In this document: piece after piece, positions 47,789-57,591 of the stretch | How the letters are laid out: each line of letters starts with the position of its first letter | How positions within the stretch are numbered: position 1 is the first letter of the stretch | Assembly: GCF_900163655.1 (NCBI RefSeq) | Contig: NZ_FWFG01000081.1 | Span: 1 to 64,000, forward strand | Length of the DNA stretch: 64,000 nt | Reading direction: 5' to 3' | Source of the DNA: Brachybacterium nesterenkovii | Lineage (GTDB): Bacteria; Actinomycetota; Actinomycetes; Actinomycetales; Dermabacteraceae | The notes under the pieces: generated by a model | What the model was told of the DNA's origin: nothing | Database searches by the model: none | What the model saw: the letters and a program-made list of their open reading frames with translations, nothing else | Translations under genes and position numbers: made by a program

Positions 47789-48775
47789 TCAGGCAGCGGT
47801 CCCGTCGGCGCTGGTCCCGTCGGCGGGAGTCCCGTCGGCCGCCTGGCCCAGGTGGGCCCGGGTGAACCGCAGGCACTGGCGCAGGACGTCCTCCCGAGCG
47901 GTCGGTCCGCGGCGACCGCTCGTGGAGACCTCGAGCAGAACGGATCCCTCCCAGCCGCGGTTGGCCAGGCGCCGCAGCACCTCGGCGCACGGCTGATTGC
48001 CCGCCCCGGGTGGCAGGTGCTCGTCCTTGGTGGTGTCGCCGGAGCCGTCGGCCATGTGCACGTGGGCCAGGCGGTCGCCCAGGCGGTCGATCATCGCCAG
48101 CGCGTCATCGCCGGCGGTCGCCGCGTGCGAGAGGTCCACGGTCACGTGCGCATAGTCCTCGTCGGTCGGGTCGTGGTCGGGCAGGTAGATCATGGCCTCG
48201 CGCACCCCGAGGCGCCAGGGGTACATGTTCTCCACCGCGATCGCGACGCCGTACTCGGCCTCGAGCTTGCCCACGCCCTCGACGAACTCCGTCGCATAGG
48301 AGCCCTGCCAGCGGAACGGCGGGTGGGCGACCACGGTCGGGCAGTCGAGCTCACGGGCCATCCGGACGCTCTTCTCGAGCTTCGCCCACGGGTCCCACCC
48401 CCACACGTGCTGCAGGAGGAACAGGGTGGGGGCGTGCAGCGACAGGATCGGCTGGCGGTACTCGGCCGACAGCGCCCGCAGGGTCGCCACGTCCCGCGTC
48501 GCGGCCTCGACGGAGATCATGACCTCGACCCCGTCGTAGCCGATGTGCCGGGAGAAGCGGAAGCAGTCCTCGACCTTGAGGGGGAACACCGACGAGCTCG
48601 ACAGGCCGACGGGGATGCGACGGGCGGGCTCGCAGTCGCTCAGCGGGTCGCCAGCGCTGAGACGACGGCGGAGGTTGTCGCGGCTGGCCCGGTGGGCGCG
48701 GTTGCTGCGCGTGAGCGGCTTGCGCGGAGGCCGAGGCCCTCCCGCGCGCAGCGGTCGGGGTCGCATGGGACTCAC
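47789..48775 (-). CDS. TIM-barrel sugar phosphate isomerase/epimerase-like protein
   Basis: A 328-residue protein of the xylose-isomerase-like (AP endonuclease 2) superfamily. From VGLSSSSVFP onward it shows barrel strands ending in acidic or His residues: VEVMIS, SLHAPT, VVAHPP, IAVENMYPW, VTVDLSHAATAG, AHVHMADG and VLLEVS, matching the usual metal ligands (Glu, Asp, His, Glu). Substrate unknown. GTG 48775 has AAGGAG at ideal spacing and gives an Arg-rich N-terminal extension of about 55 residues before the barrel. A -10-like CATACT lies near 48837. It precedes oleA in the same direction and may be cotranscribed. Confidence 0.75.
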   Translation of the reverse strand: MSPMRPRPLRAGGPRPPRKPLTRSNRAHRASRDNLRRRLSAGDPLSDCEPARRIPVGLSSSSVFPLKVEDCFRFSRHIGYDGVEVMISVEAATRDVATLRALSAEYRQPILSLHAPTLFLLQHVWGWDPWAKLEKSVRMARELDCPTVVAHPPFRWQGSYATEFVEGVGKLEAEYGVAIAVENMYPWRLGVREAMIYLPDHDPTDEDYAHVTVDLSHAATAGDDALAMIDRLGDRLAHVHMADGSGDTTKDEHLPPGAGNQPCAEVLRRLANRGWEGSVLLEVSTSGRRGPTAREDVLRQCLRFTRAHLGQAADGTPADGTSADGTAA

Positions 48776-48889
48776 CAGGTGCTCCTTGTCGGCGGATGCG
48801 AGAGCTGTCGGCTCGGACGAGCGCGGGATCCAGTATGGCGCAGCCGCCTTCCCCGGCGAGGGCCTCCGGTCCCCCGCACCCGGGCGACC

Positions 48890-48895
48890 TAGACT
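48890..48895 (+). promoter_or_regulatory. Promoter -10 of thymidine kinase, leaderless
   Basis: TAGACT lies six bases before the ATG at 48902, with no ribosome binding site, so transcription should begin on or beside the start codon. Confidence 0.5.
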
Positions 48896-48901
48896 GCTGC
48901 G

Positions 48902-49513
48902 ATGGCCAAGCTGCATTTCAAGTACGGGGCGATGAACTCCGGCAAGTCCGACACGCTGATCAAGACGGCGTACAACTACGCCGAGCGAGGCCTGGCCACT
49001 CTCACCGTTAAGCCGGCCCTGGACACCAAGGGCGAGGACTGGGTCGTGGCGCGCGGAGGCGCCCGGCGCCGGGTGGACGTGCTCGTGGCGGAGGGCGAGG
49101 ACCTCCGGGCGCGGATCCGCGCGGCGGCCGCGGCGCAGGGCGATCAGCCGCTGCACTGCGTGCTCGTCGACGAGTCCCAGTTCCTCTCCCCCGCGCAGAT
49201 CGACCAGCTGTTCCTCGTCGCCAAGCGCGACGACGTCTCGGTCATCTGCTATGGCCTGCGCACGGACTTCCTGGCCCACGAGTTCCCGGGCTCGCGGCGC
49301 CTGTTCGAGCTCGCCGACAACTTCGAGAAGCTGCCCACGATGTGCCGCTGCGGCTCGCAGGCGGAGTTCAACTGCCGCGTGGTCGACGGGCGCCACGTGT
49401 TCGAGGGCGATCAGGTTGCCATCGACGACGGCGCCGTGGTCACCTACGAGTCCCTGTGCGGGGCGTGCTTCATGCGCGAGCAGGACGCGGCGGGCGCGCG
49501 CGTCATCGGCTGA
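48902..49513 (+). CDS. tdk: Thymidine kinase (type II)
   Basis: Salvage enzyme phosphorylating thymidine, 203 residues. P-loop GAMNSGKSD (9-17), the Asp-Glu of VLVDESQFLS, lasso residues and a zinc site (CRCG, later CGACF). ATG 48902. Monocistronic, closed by a 19-bp hairpin. Confidence 0.94.
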   Translation: MAKLHFKYGAMNSGKSDTLIKTAYNYAERGLATLTVKPALDTKGEDWVVARGGARRRVDVLVAEGEDLRARIRAAAAAQGDQPLHCVLVDESQFLSPAQIDQLFLVAKRDDVSVICYGLRTDFLAHEFPGSRRLFELADNFEKLPTMCRCGSQAEFNCRVVDGRHVFEGDQVAIDDGAVVTYESLCGACFMREQDAAGARVIG

Positions 49514-49635
49514 CGCCGCCGCAGCGGGCAGGGCCCGACGGGAGCAGGGCCAGACGGGACCCGAGCGCGATGGCCGCACCGCGGGTGCGATGAGCGGGCT
49601 GTGCGGTACACCGGCGGCACCATGCGCGGACGACG

Positions 49636-49677
49636 AGACGGGGCGGCCCGGGGAGTGATCCCCGGGCCGCCCCGTCT
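49636..49677. terminator. Bidirectional hairpin between tdk and ytxH-like gene
   Basis: A perfect 19-bp stem, 49636-49654 with 49659-49677, and the loop GTGA. It lies between two convergent genes and can serve both. Confidence 0.8.
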
Positions 49678-49720
49678 GCCGCTTGGCGCCGGTCATGCAC
49701 GACGCCTGCTGTGCGAGCCG

Positions 49721-50110
49721 TCAGCTCTCGAGCGGGCGGTCCCCGACCTCGGCGTCGCCGCCGATCGCGGCGGAGTCGCGGCTGTCGGTGTCGGCATCGG
49801 GAGCGGTGTCGGCGTCGGGAGCGGTGTCGGCGTCAGCGCGATGGGTCGCGCTCGAGGCCTTCTCCTTCGCCGTGGCGGCGGCGCTGGACGCCTTCTCCTT
49901 GGCCGCGGCGGCGACCTCGGGGGCGCGCTCCTTGACCGTGGCGGCGGCGTCCTGCGCGGCGGCGCGGGCCTTGTCGGCCTGCTCCTGCACGCGCGGGTCC
50001 TGGACGAACTGGCGGGCCTGGGCCTCGAGCTTGTCGTAGGTCTCGCGCCCCGAGCGGGCGCCGACGACGAACCCGATGCCGAGACCGGCGAGGAAGATGA
50101 GCTTCTTCAT
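49721..50110 (-). CDS. YtxH-domain protein
   Basis: A 129-residue protein starting MKKLIFLAGLGIGFVVGARSG, one membrane helix with a Gly-rich face, then an Ala/Lys/Glu-rich helical part (APEVAAAAKEKASSAAATAKEK repeats) and an acidic tail with ADTAPD repeated. This is the YtxH layout, linked to general stress proteins in other groups. ATG 50110 with AGGAGG upstream. Single gene; function unproven. Confidence 0.75.
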   Translation of the reverse strand: MKKLIFLAGLGIGFVVGARSGRETYDKLEAQARQFVQDPRVQEQADKARAAAQDAAATVKERAPEVAAAAKEKASSAAATAKEKASSATHRADADTAPDADTAPDADTDSRDSAAIGGDAEVGDRPLES

Positions 50111-50443
50111 GGGAGATACCTCCTGGTGGAATGCATCGGACCGGGCCATGGTGCCACAGCAAAGTGCCGCAGGTCACTGCACGGGGGATCCGCCCGACCG
50201 TCCGGTCGACGTCCCGATCGAGGCCCCGTCGAGATCCCTGCCCGATCCCCGCCGCGGTTCCGGCTGCGATCCCGGCTCTTATCCGAATGCTTCCGGGGCA
50301 TCCCGTATCGGTCCCGGGGATCGTCGCCACGCCGTAGCATCGGATGCGGCGCTGTCGCACCCGGCGGACGCCCCACGACCCCCTCATCTCTTCCGCACAG
50401 CCGCGCGGTCGCGGCCGTGCCCCGTCGTGACCAGGAGACGCAG
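50111..50443. other. Divergent gap between ytxH-like gene and putA
   Basis: Contains the ytxH ribosome binding site at its left end and a putA -10 candidate TAGCAT at 50335-50340, which would give a leader of about 100 bases. The middle (50200-50275) has loosely repeated CGATCCC-type words without clear periodicity. Confidence 0.3.
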
Positions 50444-53400
50444 TTGTCCTTCACCCAGAACGCCGCCACGGCGGCCCCGTCCGTGACCCCTGAGGCCGTC
50501 AGCGAGCAGGTGCGCTCGTGGGTGGCGGCCGCCGCGAAGCGGCCCGCGCCCGCCCAGGCGCGGATGCTCGCCGATCTGCTCAAGGACCCGAAGGGACTGG
50601 ACTTCACGGTCGCCTTCGTCGACCGCGTGATCCGCCCCGAGGATCCGCGTGCCGCGGCGGTCGAGTTGCGCCGCCTGGCCCAGGACTCGCCGGCGTTCCT
50701 GCCCCCCGCGCTGCGCCGGATCTTCTCCTTCGGCGCCGCCGCCTCGCCGCTGGCTCCCCAGGTGGTCGTCCCCGCCGCCCGGGCGGTCATGCGCCGCATG
50801 GTCTCCCACCTGATCCTCGACGCGCGCGACGCGCAGCTCGGCAGGGCCATCGCACGCCTCAGGGCCGACGGCACGCAGCTGAACATCAACCTGCTGGGCG
50901 AGGCCGTGCTCGGGGCGAAGGAGGCGCGACGGCGCCTGGCCGGGGTCCAGCGCCTGCTCGCACGCCCCGACGTCGACTACGCCTCGATCAAGGTCTCCTC
51001 GATCGTCGACCACCTCGCGATGTGGGGCGCCGAGGAGACGAAGGAGCACGTCGTCTCCACCCTGCTGCCGCTCTACCTCGACGCCGCGCGCGCCGAGAGC
51101 CCGAAGTTCATCAACATGGACATGGAGGAGTACCGCGACCTCGAGCTCACCCTCGACGTCTTCGAGACCCTCCTGGACCGGCCCGAGCTCATGGGGCTGC
51201 GCACCGGCATCGTGCTGCAGGCCTACCTTCCCGACGCCGCGCGCGCCCTGGCGCGTTTGCAGGCCTTCGCCGCCGACCGGGTCGCCCGCGGCGGCGCCCC
51301 GATCAAGGTGCGCGTGGTCAAGGGCGCGAACCTCGCCATGGAGCAGGTGGAGGCCTCCCTGCACGGGCTCGAGCAGGCGCCGCTGCACTCCAAGGAGGAG
51401 GCGGACGCCCAGTACAAGCGGGTGCTGCTCGCCGCCCTGACGCCGGAGTCCCTGCGCTCCCTGCACGTCGGCGTCGCCGGGCACAACCTGTTCGACGTCG
51501 CCTTCGCGCACCTGCTGCTGACCGAGCGGGGCATCGCGCCGGGCGATCCGTCGGTCGAGTTCGAGATGCTCGCGGGCATGGCGCCGGGCCAGCAGCAGGT
51601 GGTGCGCGACGCCGTCGGCTCGATGCGCCTGTACGTGCCGGTGGTCTCCCCGCGCGAGTTCGACGTCGCCGTCTCCTACCTCGTGCGGCGCCTCGAGGAG
51701 AACGGCTCCTCGGAGAACTTCATGTCCGCCGTGTTCGAGCTCGACTCGAGCGCGGAGCTCTTCGCCCGCGAGGAGGAGCGCTTCCGCCTGGCGCTGGCCC
51801 GGGCGCTGCGTGAGGAGGCGCGCCCGACCCACCGCGACCAGGACCGCACCGCCGAGGCCCGCGCGGGCCTCCCCGAGCTCGGGTCCCGGGTGCTGCCGGC
51901 CAAGCCCGGACGCTTCGCGAACACCCCCGACTCGGATCTGTCGACCCGCGCGAACCAGGAGTGGGCCGCCGCGATCACGCGCCGGATCCCCTCCTCGACC
52001 GCGGGCATCGCCGAGGCGGACGCGGCCCGCATCTCGAGCGTCGACGAGGTCGACGCCGCGATCGAGCGGGCCCTGAGGGGCCAGAGCGCGTGGAGCGCTC
52101 GTCCCGTCGCCGAGCGCGCCGGGGTGCTGCGCGAGGCCGCCCGCCTGTTCTCGGTCCGCCGCGCGGAGCTGCTGGAGGTGGCCGCGTCCGAGACGGGCAA
52201 GATGCTCGAGCAGGGCGACCCCGAGGTGAGCGAGGCGATCGACTTCCTCCTCTACTACGCGGACCGGATGGAGGCCCTCGCCGCCGATGCGGACCTGCGC
52301 ATCGCCCCGCGCCGCCTCACGCTCGTGACGCCCCCGTGGAACTTCCCCCTCGCGATCCCGACCGGCGGCATGGCGGCGGCCCTCGTCACCGGCTCGTCCG
52401 TGATCGTCAAGCCGGCTCCGCAGGCGCGGCGCTGCGGCGCCGTCCTGGTCGCCCTGCTGCACGACGCGGGCGTGCCCGAGGACGCGCTGATCCTGCTGGA
52501 CGCGCCGGAGAACGAGGTGGGGCGCGCCCTGGTCTCCGACCCCCGCATCGACCAGCTCATCCTCACCGGCGCCTACGACACCGCGACCCTCTTCGCGCAG
52601 TGGCGCCCGCAGCTGCGGATCAAGGCGGAGACGAGCGGCAAGAACGCGATCATCGTGACGCCCCAGGCGGATCTCGACCTCGCCGCCAAGGACGTGGCCC
52701 TGAGCGCCTTCGGGCACGCGGGCCAGAAGTGCTCGGCGGCCTCGCTCGTGATCACCGTGGGCTCGGTGACGCGCTCCCGCCGCTTCCGCTCGCAGCTGGC
52801 CGACGCCGTCCTGAGCCTGCGCGTCGGGTACCCGACCGACCCCACCGCCCAGGTGGGCCCGGTGATCGAGAAGGCCGAGGGCAAGCTGGCGTCCGGGCTG
52901 ACGACGCTCGGTCCCGGTGAGGAGTGGCTCGCCCGTCCCGAGCAGCTCGACGAGACCGGTCGCCTGTGGTCCTCCGGGGTGCGCGACGGCGTCGCCGAGG
53001 GCTCGGAGTACCACCGCACCGAGTACTTCGGCCCGATCCTCGGTCTCATGCACGCGGACACGCTCGAGGACGCGATCCGCATGCAGAACGGCACCGACTA
53101 CGGGCTCACGGCGGGTCTGCACTCCCTCGACCCGGCCGAGATCTCCCTGTGGACCTCCCGCGTCGAGGCAGGGAACCTCTACATCAACCGCGGCATCACG
53201 GGCGCGATCGTGGAGCGCCAGGCCTTCGGCGGCTGGAAGCGCTCGGCGATCGGGCAGACCGCGAAGGCGGGCGGCCCGAACTACCTCGTGCACCTGGTGG
53301 ACGTGGCCGACGCCCGCGAGACGGACGAGGAGGCCTGGCTCGACGCCGCCCGCCACTCCGACCGCGAGCACATGGCCACGACGTTCGCCGCGAGGGACCC

Positions 53401-53878
53401 CCAGGACCTCCACGGCGAGATCAACGTCCTGCGCCACCTGCCCGTCTCGACCGTGATCCGCGCGGCCGCGGGCACGACACCGGCGCAGCTGCGCCGCGTC
53501 CTGCACGCCGCGGCGACCGCGGGCGCCGACGTGGAGCTGTCGGTGGCCGATCCTGGTCTGCGCGAGGTCGCCGAGCCGCTGGTCGACGGCGCCCCGCTGG
53601 CCGTCGAGACGGCCGAGCAGTTCGCCGGGCGCATCGGCGCGCTGTCCCGCACGCGGGTGCGTCTGATCGGCGAGGCCGATGACGCCCTGCTCGAGGCGGT
53701 GGCGTCGCGGGTCGAGGTGGCCCTGTTCACCGGCGCCCCGGTGATGAGCGGGCGCGTCGAGCTGCTCGCGTTCCTGCACGAGCAGGCGATCAGCGCGACC
53801 GACCACCGCTTCGGCAACCCCCTCCCCCATGCGCTCGACCTCGTCGGGCCGGGCGGGTACCGGCGCGGGCGGGACTGA
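50444..53878 (+). CDS. putA: Bifunctional proline dehydrogenase / glutamate semialdehyde dehydrogenase
   Basis: Oxidises proline to glutamate in two steps. The 1144-residue protein has an FAD-binding proline dehydrogenase barrel (about 70-450, with KGANLAMEQVEASLHG and later RRLEENGSSENFM) and an aldehyde dehydrogenase (about 500-990) with Glu729 (KAETSGKN) and catalytic Cys763 (GQKCSAAS). The last 150 residues form a further partial domain. There is no N-terminal DNA-binding domain, so it is not a self-regulator. TTG 50444 is chosen for its AGGAG five to nine bases upstream. Ends before a long hairpin. Confidence 0.93.
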   Translation: MSFTQNAATAAPSVTPEAVSEQVRSWVAAAAKRPAPAQARMLADLLKDPKGLDFTVAFVDRVIRPEDPRAAAVELRRLAQDSPAFLPPALRRIFSFGAAASPLAPQVVVPAARAVMRRMVSHLILDARDAQLGRAIARLRADGTQLNINLLGEAVLGAKEARRRLAGVQRLLARPDVDYASIKVSSIVDHLAMWGAEETKEHVVSTLLPLYLDAARAESPKFINMDMEEYRDLELTLDVFETLLDRPELMGLRTGIVLQAYLPDAARALARLQAFAADRVARGGAPIKVRVVKGANLAMEQVEASLHGLEQAPLHSKEEADAQYKRVLLAALTPESLRSLHVGVAGHNLFDVAFAHLLLTERGIAPGDPSVEFEMLAGMAPGQQQVVRDAVGSMRLYVPVVSPREFDVAVSYLVRRLEENGSSENFMSAVFELDSSAELFAREEERFRLALARALREEARPTHRDQDRTAEARAGLPELGSRVLPAKPGRFANTPDSDLSTRANQEWAAAITRRIPSSTAGIAEADAARISSVDEVDAAIERALRGQSAWSARPVAERAGVLREAARLFSVRRAELLEVAASETGKMLEQGDPEVSEAIDFLLYYADRMEALAADADLRIAPRRLTLVTPPWNFPLAIPTGGMAAALVTGSSVIVKPAPQARRCGAVLVALLHDAGVPEDALILLDAPENEVGRALVSDPRIDQLILTGAYDTATLFAQWRPQLRIKAETSGKNAIIVTPQADLDLAAKDVALSAFGHAGQKCSAASLVITVGSVTRSRRFRSQLADAVLSLRVGYPTDPTAQVGPVIEKAEGKLASGLTTLGPGEEWLARPEQLDETGRLWSSGVRDGVAEGSEYHRTEYFGPILGLMHADTLEDAIRMQNGTDYGLTAGLHSLDPAEISLWTSRVEAGNLYINRGITGAIVERQAFGGWKRSAIGQTAKAGGPNYLVHLVDVADARETDEEAWLDAARHSDREHMATTFAARDPQDLHGEINVLRHLPVSTVIRAAAGTTPAQLRRVLHAAATAGADVELSVADPGLREVAEPLVDGAPLAVETAEQFAGRIGALSRTRVRLIGEADDALLEAVASRVEVALFTGAPVMSGRVELLAFLHEQAISATDHRFGNPLPHALDLVGPGGYRRGRD

Positions 53879-53891
53879 TACCCGACAGAAG

Positions 53892-53949
53892 TGGGCGTGG
53901 GAGAGCCGGTCACCTGCACATATGCGGGTGACCGGCTCTCCCACGCCCA
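53892..53949. terminator. Bidirectional terminator between putA and the uridylyltransferase gene
   Basis: A perfect 23-bp stem (53892-53914 with 53927-53949) with a 12-base loop, between convergent genes. It is the longest perfect hairpin I found in the window. Confidence 0.85.
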
Positions 53950-53950
53950 T

Positions 53951-53996
53951 CTCTGCAGGCGCAGGCTCCTCAGCTCTGCAGGCGCAGGCTGCTCAG
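53951..53996. repeat. 23-bp tandem duplication at the uridylyltransferase stop
   Basis: Two adjacent copies, 53951-53973 and 53974-53996, differ at one base. The second copy contains the stop codon of the minus-strand gene, so the duplication begins in its last codon. Confidence 0.75.
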
Positions 53997-55372
53997 CCCT
54001 CGATGACGGTCCCGTCGGGGATCTCGCGCGGGTCCTCCGCGGTGACGCGGGCCTCGCCGCGGGCGATGACGCCCGCGCCGAAGACGTGGTCGCCCTCGAC
54101 GCTCAGCGAGCGCGCCTCGCGGATCGAGGGGACACCGGCCGGGAAGCGCTCGTCGAAGTCGCCGATCAGCTTGTAGTGCTCGGCATCCAGGGACACCGTC
54201 GGCACCGTCTCGACGCGCTGGACGAGGGCCCGGCGGTCGTCGAGGTCGTAGGCGTCCGAGCGCACCAGCAGCAGGTCGCTCGTGGCCTTGACGGGCAGGA
54301 AGCGGTCGCGGCCGACGACGATCGCGGTCGCCCCCTCGAAGACCTCGATCGCGGCGCCCATCGCGGACTCGATCTGGTACACGGGGGTCGACGTCTTGTC
54401 GGCGGGGTCGACGGTCTTCTCGTTGCGGATCAGCGGCAGCGGCATGACTCCGTCGTTGGCCTTCAGCACCTCGTCGAGCTTGACCAGGTCGAACCACAGG
54501 TTGTTGGTGTGGAAGAACGGGTGGCGGTGCTCGTCGGTGAAGAAGTCCATCTCCTCGGGCGGCGTCTGCGCGGTGTCGCGCAGGATGAGGCGGCCGTCGG
54601 CCTTGCGGACGGCGAGGTGGCCGCCCTTGCGGTCCGCGGGGGTGCGGCGGCACAGCTCGGCGGCGTACGGAGCGCCGGAGGAGGCGAACCAGGAGGCGAT
54701 GACGGGGTTGGGGATGGTGCCGAGGTTGTCGGAGTTGGAGACCGAGGCGTACCGGAAGCCCGCGTCGAGGAGCTGCTGGAGCACGCCGGAGGTCTGCAGG
54801 GCGGTGTAGAGGTCGCCGTGGCCGGGCGGGCACCACTCGAGCGAGGGATCGGCCTTCCAGTCGACGGGGGTGAGGTCGTCGGTGCGGAGCTTGGGCTCCT
54901 TGTTCTGCAGGAAGTCGAGCGGGAGGTCACCCACGGGCAGGTCCGGGTACTTCGCGAGGACCTCGAGGGTGTCGGCCTGCGTGCGGAAGGAGTTCATGAA
55001 CAGCAGCGGGAGGCGGGCCCCGGTCGCACGGCGCGCCGCGAGCACCTGCTCGACGATGAGCTCGAGGAAGCTCTTGCCGTCGCGCACGGGCAGCAGGGAC
55101 TTGGCGCGGTCCATTCCCATGGACGTGCCCAGGCCGCCGTTGAGGTTGATGACGACCAGCTTGTCGAAGACCTCCTTGGCCTGGAAGGGGTCCATGCGGA
55201 CGTCCTCGAGGCGCTGCGGGTCGAGGTAGGGCTCGATGGTGTCCTCGGGGATGGAGCCGGTCACCCCCTGCTCGAGCTGATCGTAGTAGCGGGTGAAGAC
55301 GTCGATCGCGGTCTGCGGGACGCCCTCCTCCCGCATCTTGCGCTGGGCCTGGGAGAGTCCTTCTGTGCTCAT
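53993..55372 (-). CDS. UTP-glucose-1-phosphate uridylyltransferase (eukaryote type)
   Basis: Makes UDP-glucose; 459 residues of the UDPGP family, unlike the shorter bacterial GalU. The nucleotide loop is [11 protein letters not shown] near residue 75, the UDP-sugar region has CPPGHGDLY, and the late [15 protein letters not shown] segment is typical. It ends with a left-handed helix-type tail. Such enzymes occur in bifidobacteria and several Micrococcales. ATG 55372; near-divergent from metG. Confidence 0.9.
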   Translation of the reverse strand: MSTEGLSQAQRKMREEGVPQTAIDVFTRYYDQLEQGVTGSIPEDTIEPYLDPQRLEDVRMDPFQAKEVFDKLVVINLNGGLGTSMGMDRAKSLLPVRDGKSFLELIVEQVLAARRATGARLPLLFMNSFRTQADTLEVLAKYPDLPVGDLPLDFLQNKEPKLRTDDLTPVDWKADPSLEWCPPGHGDLYTALQTSGVLQQLLDAGFRYASVSNSDNLGTIPNPVIASWFASSGAPYAAELCRRTPADRKGGHLAVRKADGRLILRDTAQTPPEEMDFFTDEHRHPFFHTNNLWFDLVKLDEVLKANDGVMPLPLIRNEKTVDPADKTSTPVYQIESAMGAAIEVFEGATAIVVGRDRFLPVKATSDLLLVRSDAYDLDDRRALVQRVETVPTVSLDAEHYKLIGDFDERFPAGVPSIREARSLSVEGDHVFGAGVIARGEARVTAEDPREIPDGTVIEG

Positions 55373-55511
55373 GGCCGACAGGCTATCGGCCCGGGGCCGG
55401 ACGCCCCGTGCGCCTCGCCTGCGCGTCCCGTGCTCCCTCCCTGCGCCTCCCATGCTCCGTCGCCTGAGCGTCCCACCCCTCCGCACCGCACAGAGACGCG
55501 AGCACGCCCCG

Positions 55512-55517
55512 TAGAAT
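55512..55517 (+). promoter_or_regulatory. metG promoter -10, leaderless
   Basis: TAGAAT ends eight bases before the ATG at 55526, with no ribosome binding site. No good -35 is seen. Upstream (55419-55480) are three degenerate copies of a roughly 22-base C-rich unit. Confidence 0.5.
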
Positions 55518-55525
55518 CGGCTCCC

Positions 55526-57322
55526 ATGAGCACAGTCCTGTCCGCGGTCGCCTGGCCGTACGCCAACGGTCCCCGCCACATCGGCCACGTCGCCGGCTTC
55601 GGCGTCCCCTCCGACGTCTTCTCGCGCTACATGCGCATGGCGGGCCACGACGTGCTCATGGTCTCGGGCACCGACGAGCACGGCACGCCGATCCTCGTGG
55701 CCGCCGACGCTGAGGGCATCTCCGCTCGGGAGCTCGCCGATCGCAACAACCGCGTGATCGTCGAGGACCTCGTCGCGCTGGGCCTGTCCTACGACCTGTT
55801 CACGCGCACCACCACGGTCAATCACTACAGCGTGGTCCAGGAGATGTTCCGGACCGTCCGCGACAACGGCTACATGCTCGAGCAGACGACGCACGGTGCG
55901 ATCTCCCCGTCGACCGGCCGCACCCTGCCCGACCGCTACATCGAGGGCACGTGCCCGATCTGCGGCGCAGGCGGTGCACGCGGCGACCAGTGCGACACCT
56001 GCGGCAACCAGCTGGACCCGACCGACCTCATCGACCCGGTCTCCCGCATCAACGGCGAGACCCCGGAGTTCGTCGAGACCACCCACTACTTCCTCGACCT
56101 GCCCGCGCTCGCCGCGGAGCTGGGCCGCTGGCTCGACGAGCGCGAGGCGACGGGGCTGTGGCGCCCCAACGTCATCCGCTTCTCCCAGAACATCCTGGGC
56201 GAGATCCGGCCGCGCGCGATGACGCGCGACATCGACTGGGGGATCCCGGTCCCGGGCTGGGAGGACCAGCCGACCAAGCGCCTGTACGTGTGGTTCGACG
56301 CCGTGATCGGCTACCTGTCCGCGTCGATCGAGTGGGCACGCCGCAGCGGCGATCCCGAGGCGTGGCGGCGCTGGTGGAACGACCCGGAGACGCTGTCGTA
56401 CTACTTCATGGGCAAGGACAACATCGTCTTCCACTCCCAGATCTGGCCGGCGGAGCTGATCGGCCACAACGGCCGCGGCGACAAGGGCGGCGAGCCCGGC
56501 GTCTACGGCGAGCTGAACCTGCCCACCGAGGTGGTCTCGAGCGAGTTCCTCACGATGGAGGGCAAGAAGTTCTCCTCGTCCAAGGGCGTCGTCATCTACG
56601 TGCGCGACGTGCTCGAGCGCTACCAGCCCGATGCCCTGCGCTACTTCATCTCCGCCGCGGGCCCCGAGAACCAGGACGCCGACTTCACGTGGGCCGAGTT
56701 CGTGGCGCGCACCAACAACGAGCTCGTGGCGGGCTGGGGCAACCTGGTCAACCGCACGGCCGCGATGATCGCCAAGAGCTTCGGCGAGATCCCCCCGCTC
56801 GGCGAGCTCGAGGACGTCGACCGCGAGCTGCTCGGCCAGATCGAGGCGGGCTTCGCGACCGTCGGCCACCTCATCGAGACCCACCGCCAGCGCGCGGCCC
56901 TCACGGAGGTCATGCGCCTGGTGGGCGAGGCCAACGCGTACGTCTCGCGCACCGAGCCGTTCCGCATGAAGGGCGAGGACCAGCGCGAGCGCCTGGGCAC
57001 CGTGCTGCACGTGCTGGCGCAGGCCGTCACGGATCTCAACACGATGATGGCGCCGTTCCTGCCGCATGCCGCCAATGAGGTCGAGAAGGCCCTGGGCGGT
57101 GATCGCGTGATCGCGCCGATGCCCGAGATCCGCGAGGTCGAGGACCTCGACGGCGGGCCCGCCTACCCGATCATCACCGGCGACTACACGGACGTCCCCG
57201 CGTGGGAGCACCGGGAGATCTCCGCGGGTGCTCCGGTGTCCAAGCCGTCGCCGATCTTCGTCAAGCTCGACCCGAAGATCGTCGAGGAGGAGCTCGCGCG
57301 GCTCGGCATCGAGCAGGCCTGA
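55526..57322 (+). CDS. metG: Methionyl-tRNA synthetase
   Basis: Class I synthetase of 598 residues. HIGH is intact at 18-21; the KMSKS loop is KFSSSK (348-353), the form common in actinobacteria. The zinc knuckle (CPICG...CDTCG) is present. There is no C-terminal tRNA-binding extension. Two hairpins follow the stop. Confidence 0.96.
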   Translation: MSTVLSAVAWPYANGPRHIGHVAGFGVPSDVFSRYMRMAGHDVLMVSGTDEHGTPILVAADAEGISARELADRNNRVIVEDLVALGLSYDLFTRTTTVNHYSVVQEMFRTVRDNGYMLEQTTHGAISPSTGRTLPDRYIEGTCPICGAGGARGDQCDTCGNQLDPTDLIDPVSRINGETPEFVETTHYFLDLPALAAELGRWLDEREATGLWRPNVIRFSQNILGEIRPRAMTRDIDWGIPVPGWEDQPTKRLYVWFDAVIGYLSASIEWARRSGDPEAWRRWWNDPETLSYYFMGKDNIVFHSQIWPAELIGHNGRGDKGGEPGVYGELNLPTEVVSSEFLTMEGKKFSSSKGVVIYVRDVLERYQPDALRYFISAAGPENQDADFTWAEFVARTNNELVAGWGNLVNRTAAMIAKSFGEIPPLGELEDVDRELLGQIEAGFATVGHLIETHRQRAALTEVMRLVGEANAYVSRTEPFRMKGEDQRERLGTVLHVLAQAVTDLNTMMAPFLPHAANEVEKALGGDRVIAPMPEIREVEDLDGGPAYPIITGDYTDVPAWEHREISAGAPVSKPSPIFVKLDPKIVEEELARLGIEQA

Positions 57323-57328
57323 GGCGGC

Positions 57329-57460
57329 GTCTCGTCGCCACGATCGCGGCGACGAGACCTCGACGCGACGGCCCTGACGCCGCGATCTCGACGCGGCGGT
57401 TCCTCGAGATGGTCCTGTTCGGCGCCCTCACGTTCCATCCGTGGAACGTGAGGGCGCCGA
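57329..57460 (+). terminator. Two tandem hairpins after metG
   Basis: First stem 57329-57339 with 57348-57358 (11 bp). Second stem 57419-57437 with 57442-57460 (19 bp perfect, loop TCCG). The second is the stronger terminator candidate. Confidence 0.75.
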
Positions 57461-57531
57461 TCTCGTGCGGGGAGCGCGACATCGAGGCGGCGCGCTCCCC
57501 CACGCGCTCCGAACGGTGAGCAGGCAGTGAT

Positions 57532-57566
57532 CGTTACTCACACTTTTAGCGGAAGTGTGAGTAACG
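57532..57566. promoter_or_regulatory. Perfect inverted repeat before the zinc-ribbon gene
   Basis: CGTTACTCACACTT (57532-57545) pairs exactly with AAGTGTGAGTAACG (57553-57566) around TTAGCGG. It ends 25 bases before the GTG at 57592. It is AT-richer than surrounding DNA, more like an operator than a terminator. Confidence 0.55.
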
Positions 57567-57591
57567 TCCGCCCCGGTCGGCGTGCGGTAGC

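Noticed and set aside
53993-57211. A 1072-codon minus-strand frame running through metG
   Set aside because: The true uridylyltransferase begins at 55372; the rest is antisense to metG, which has complete family motifs.
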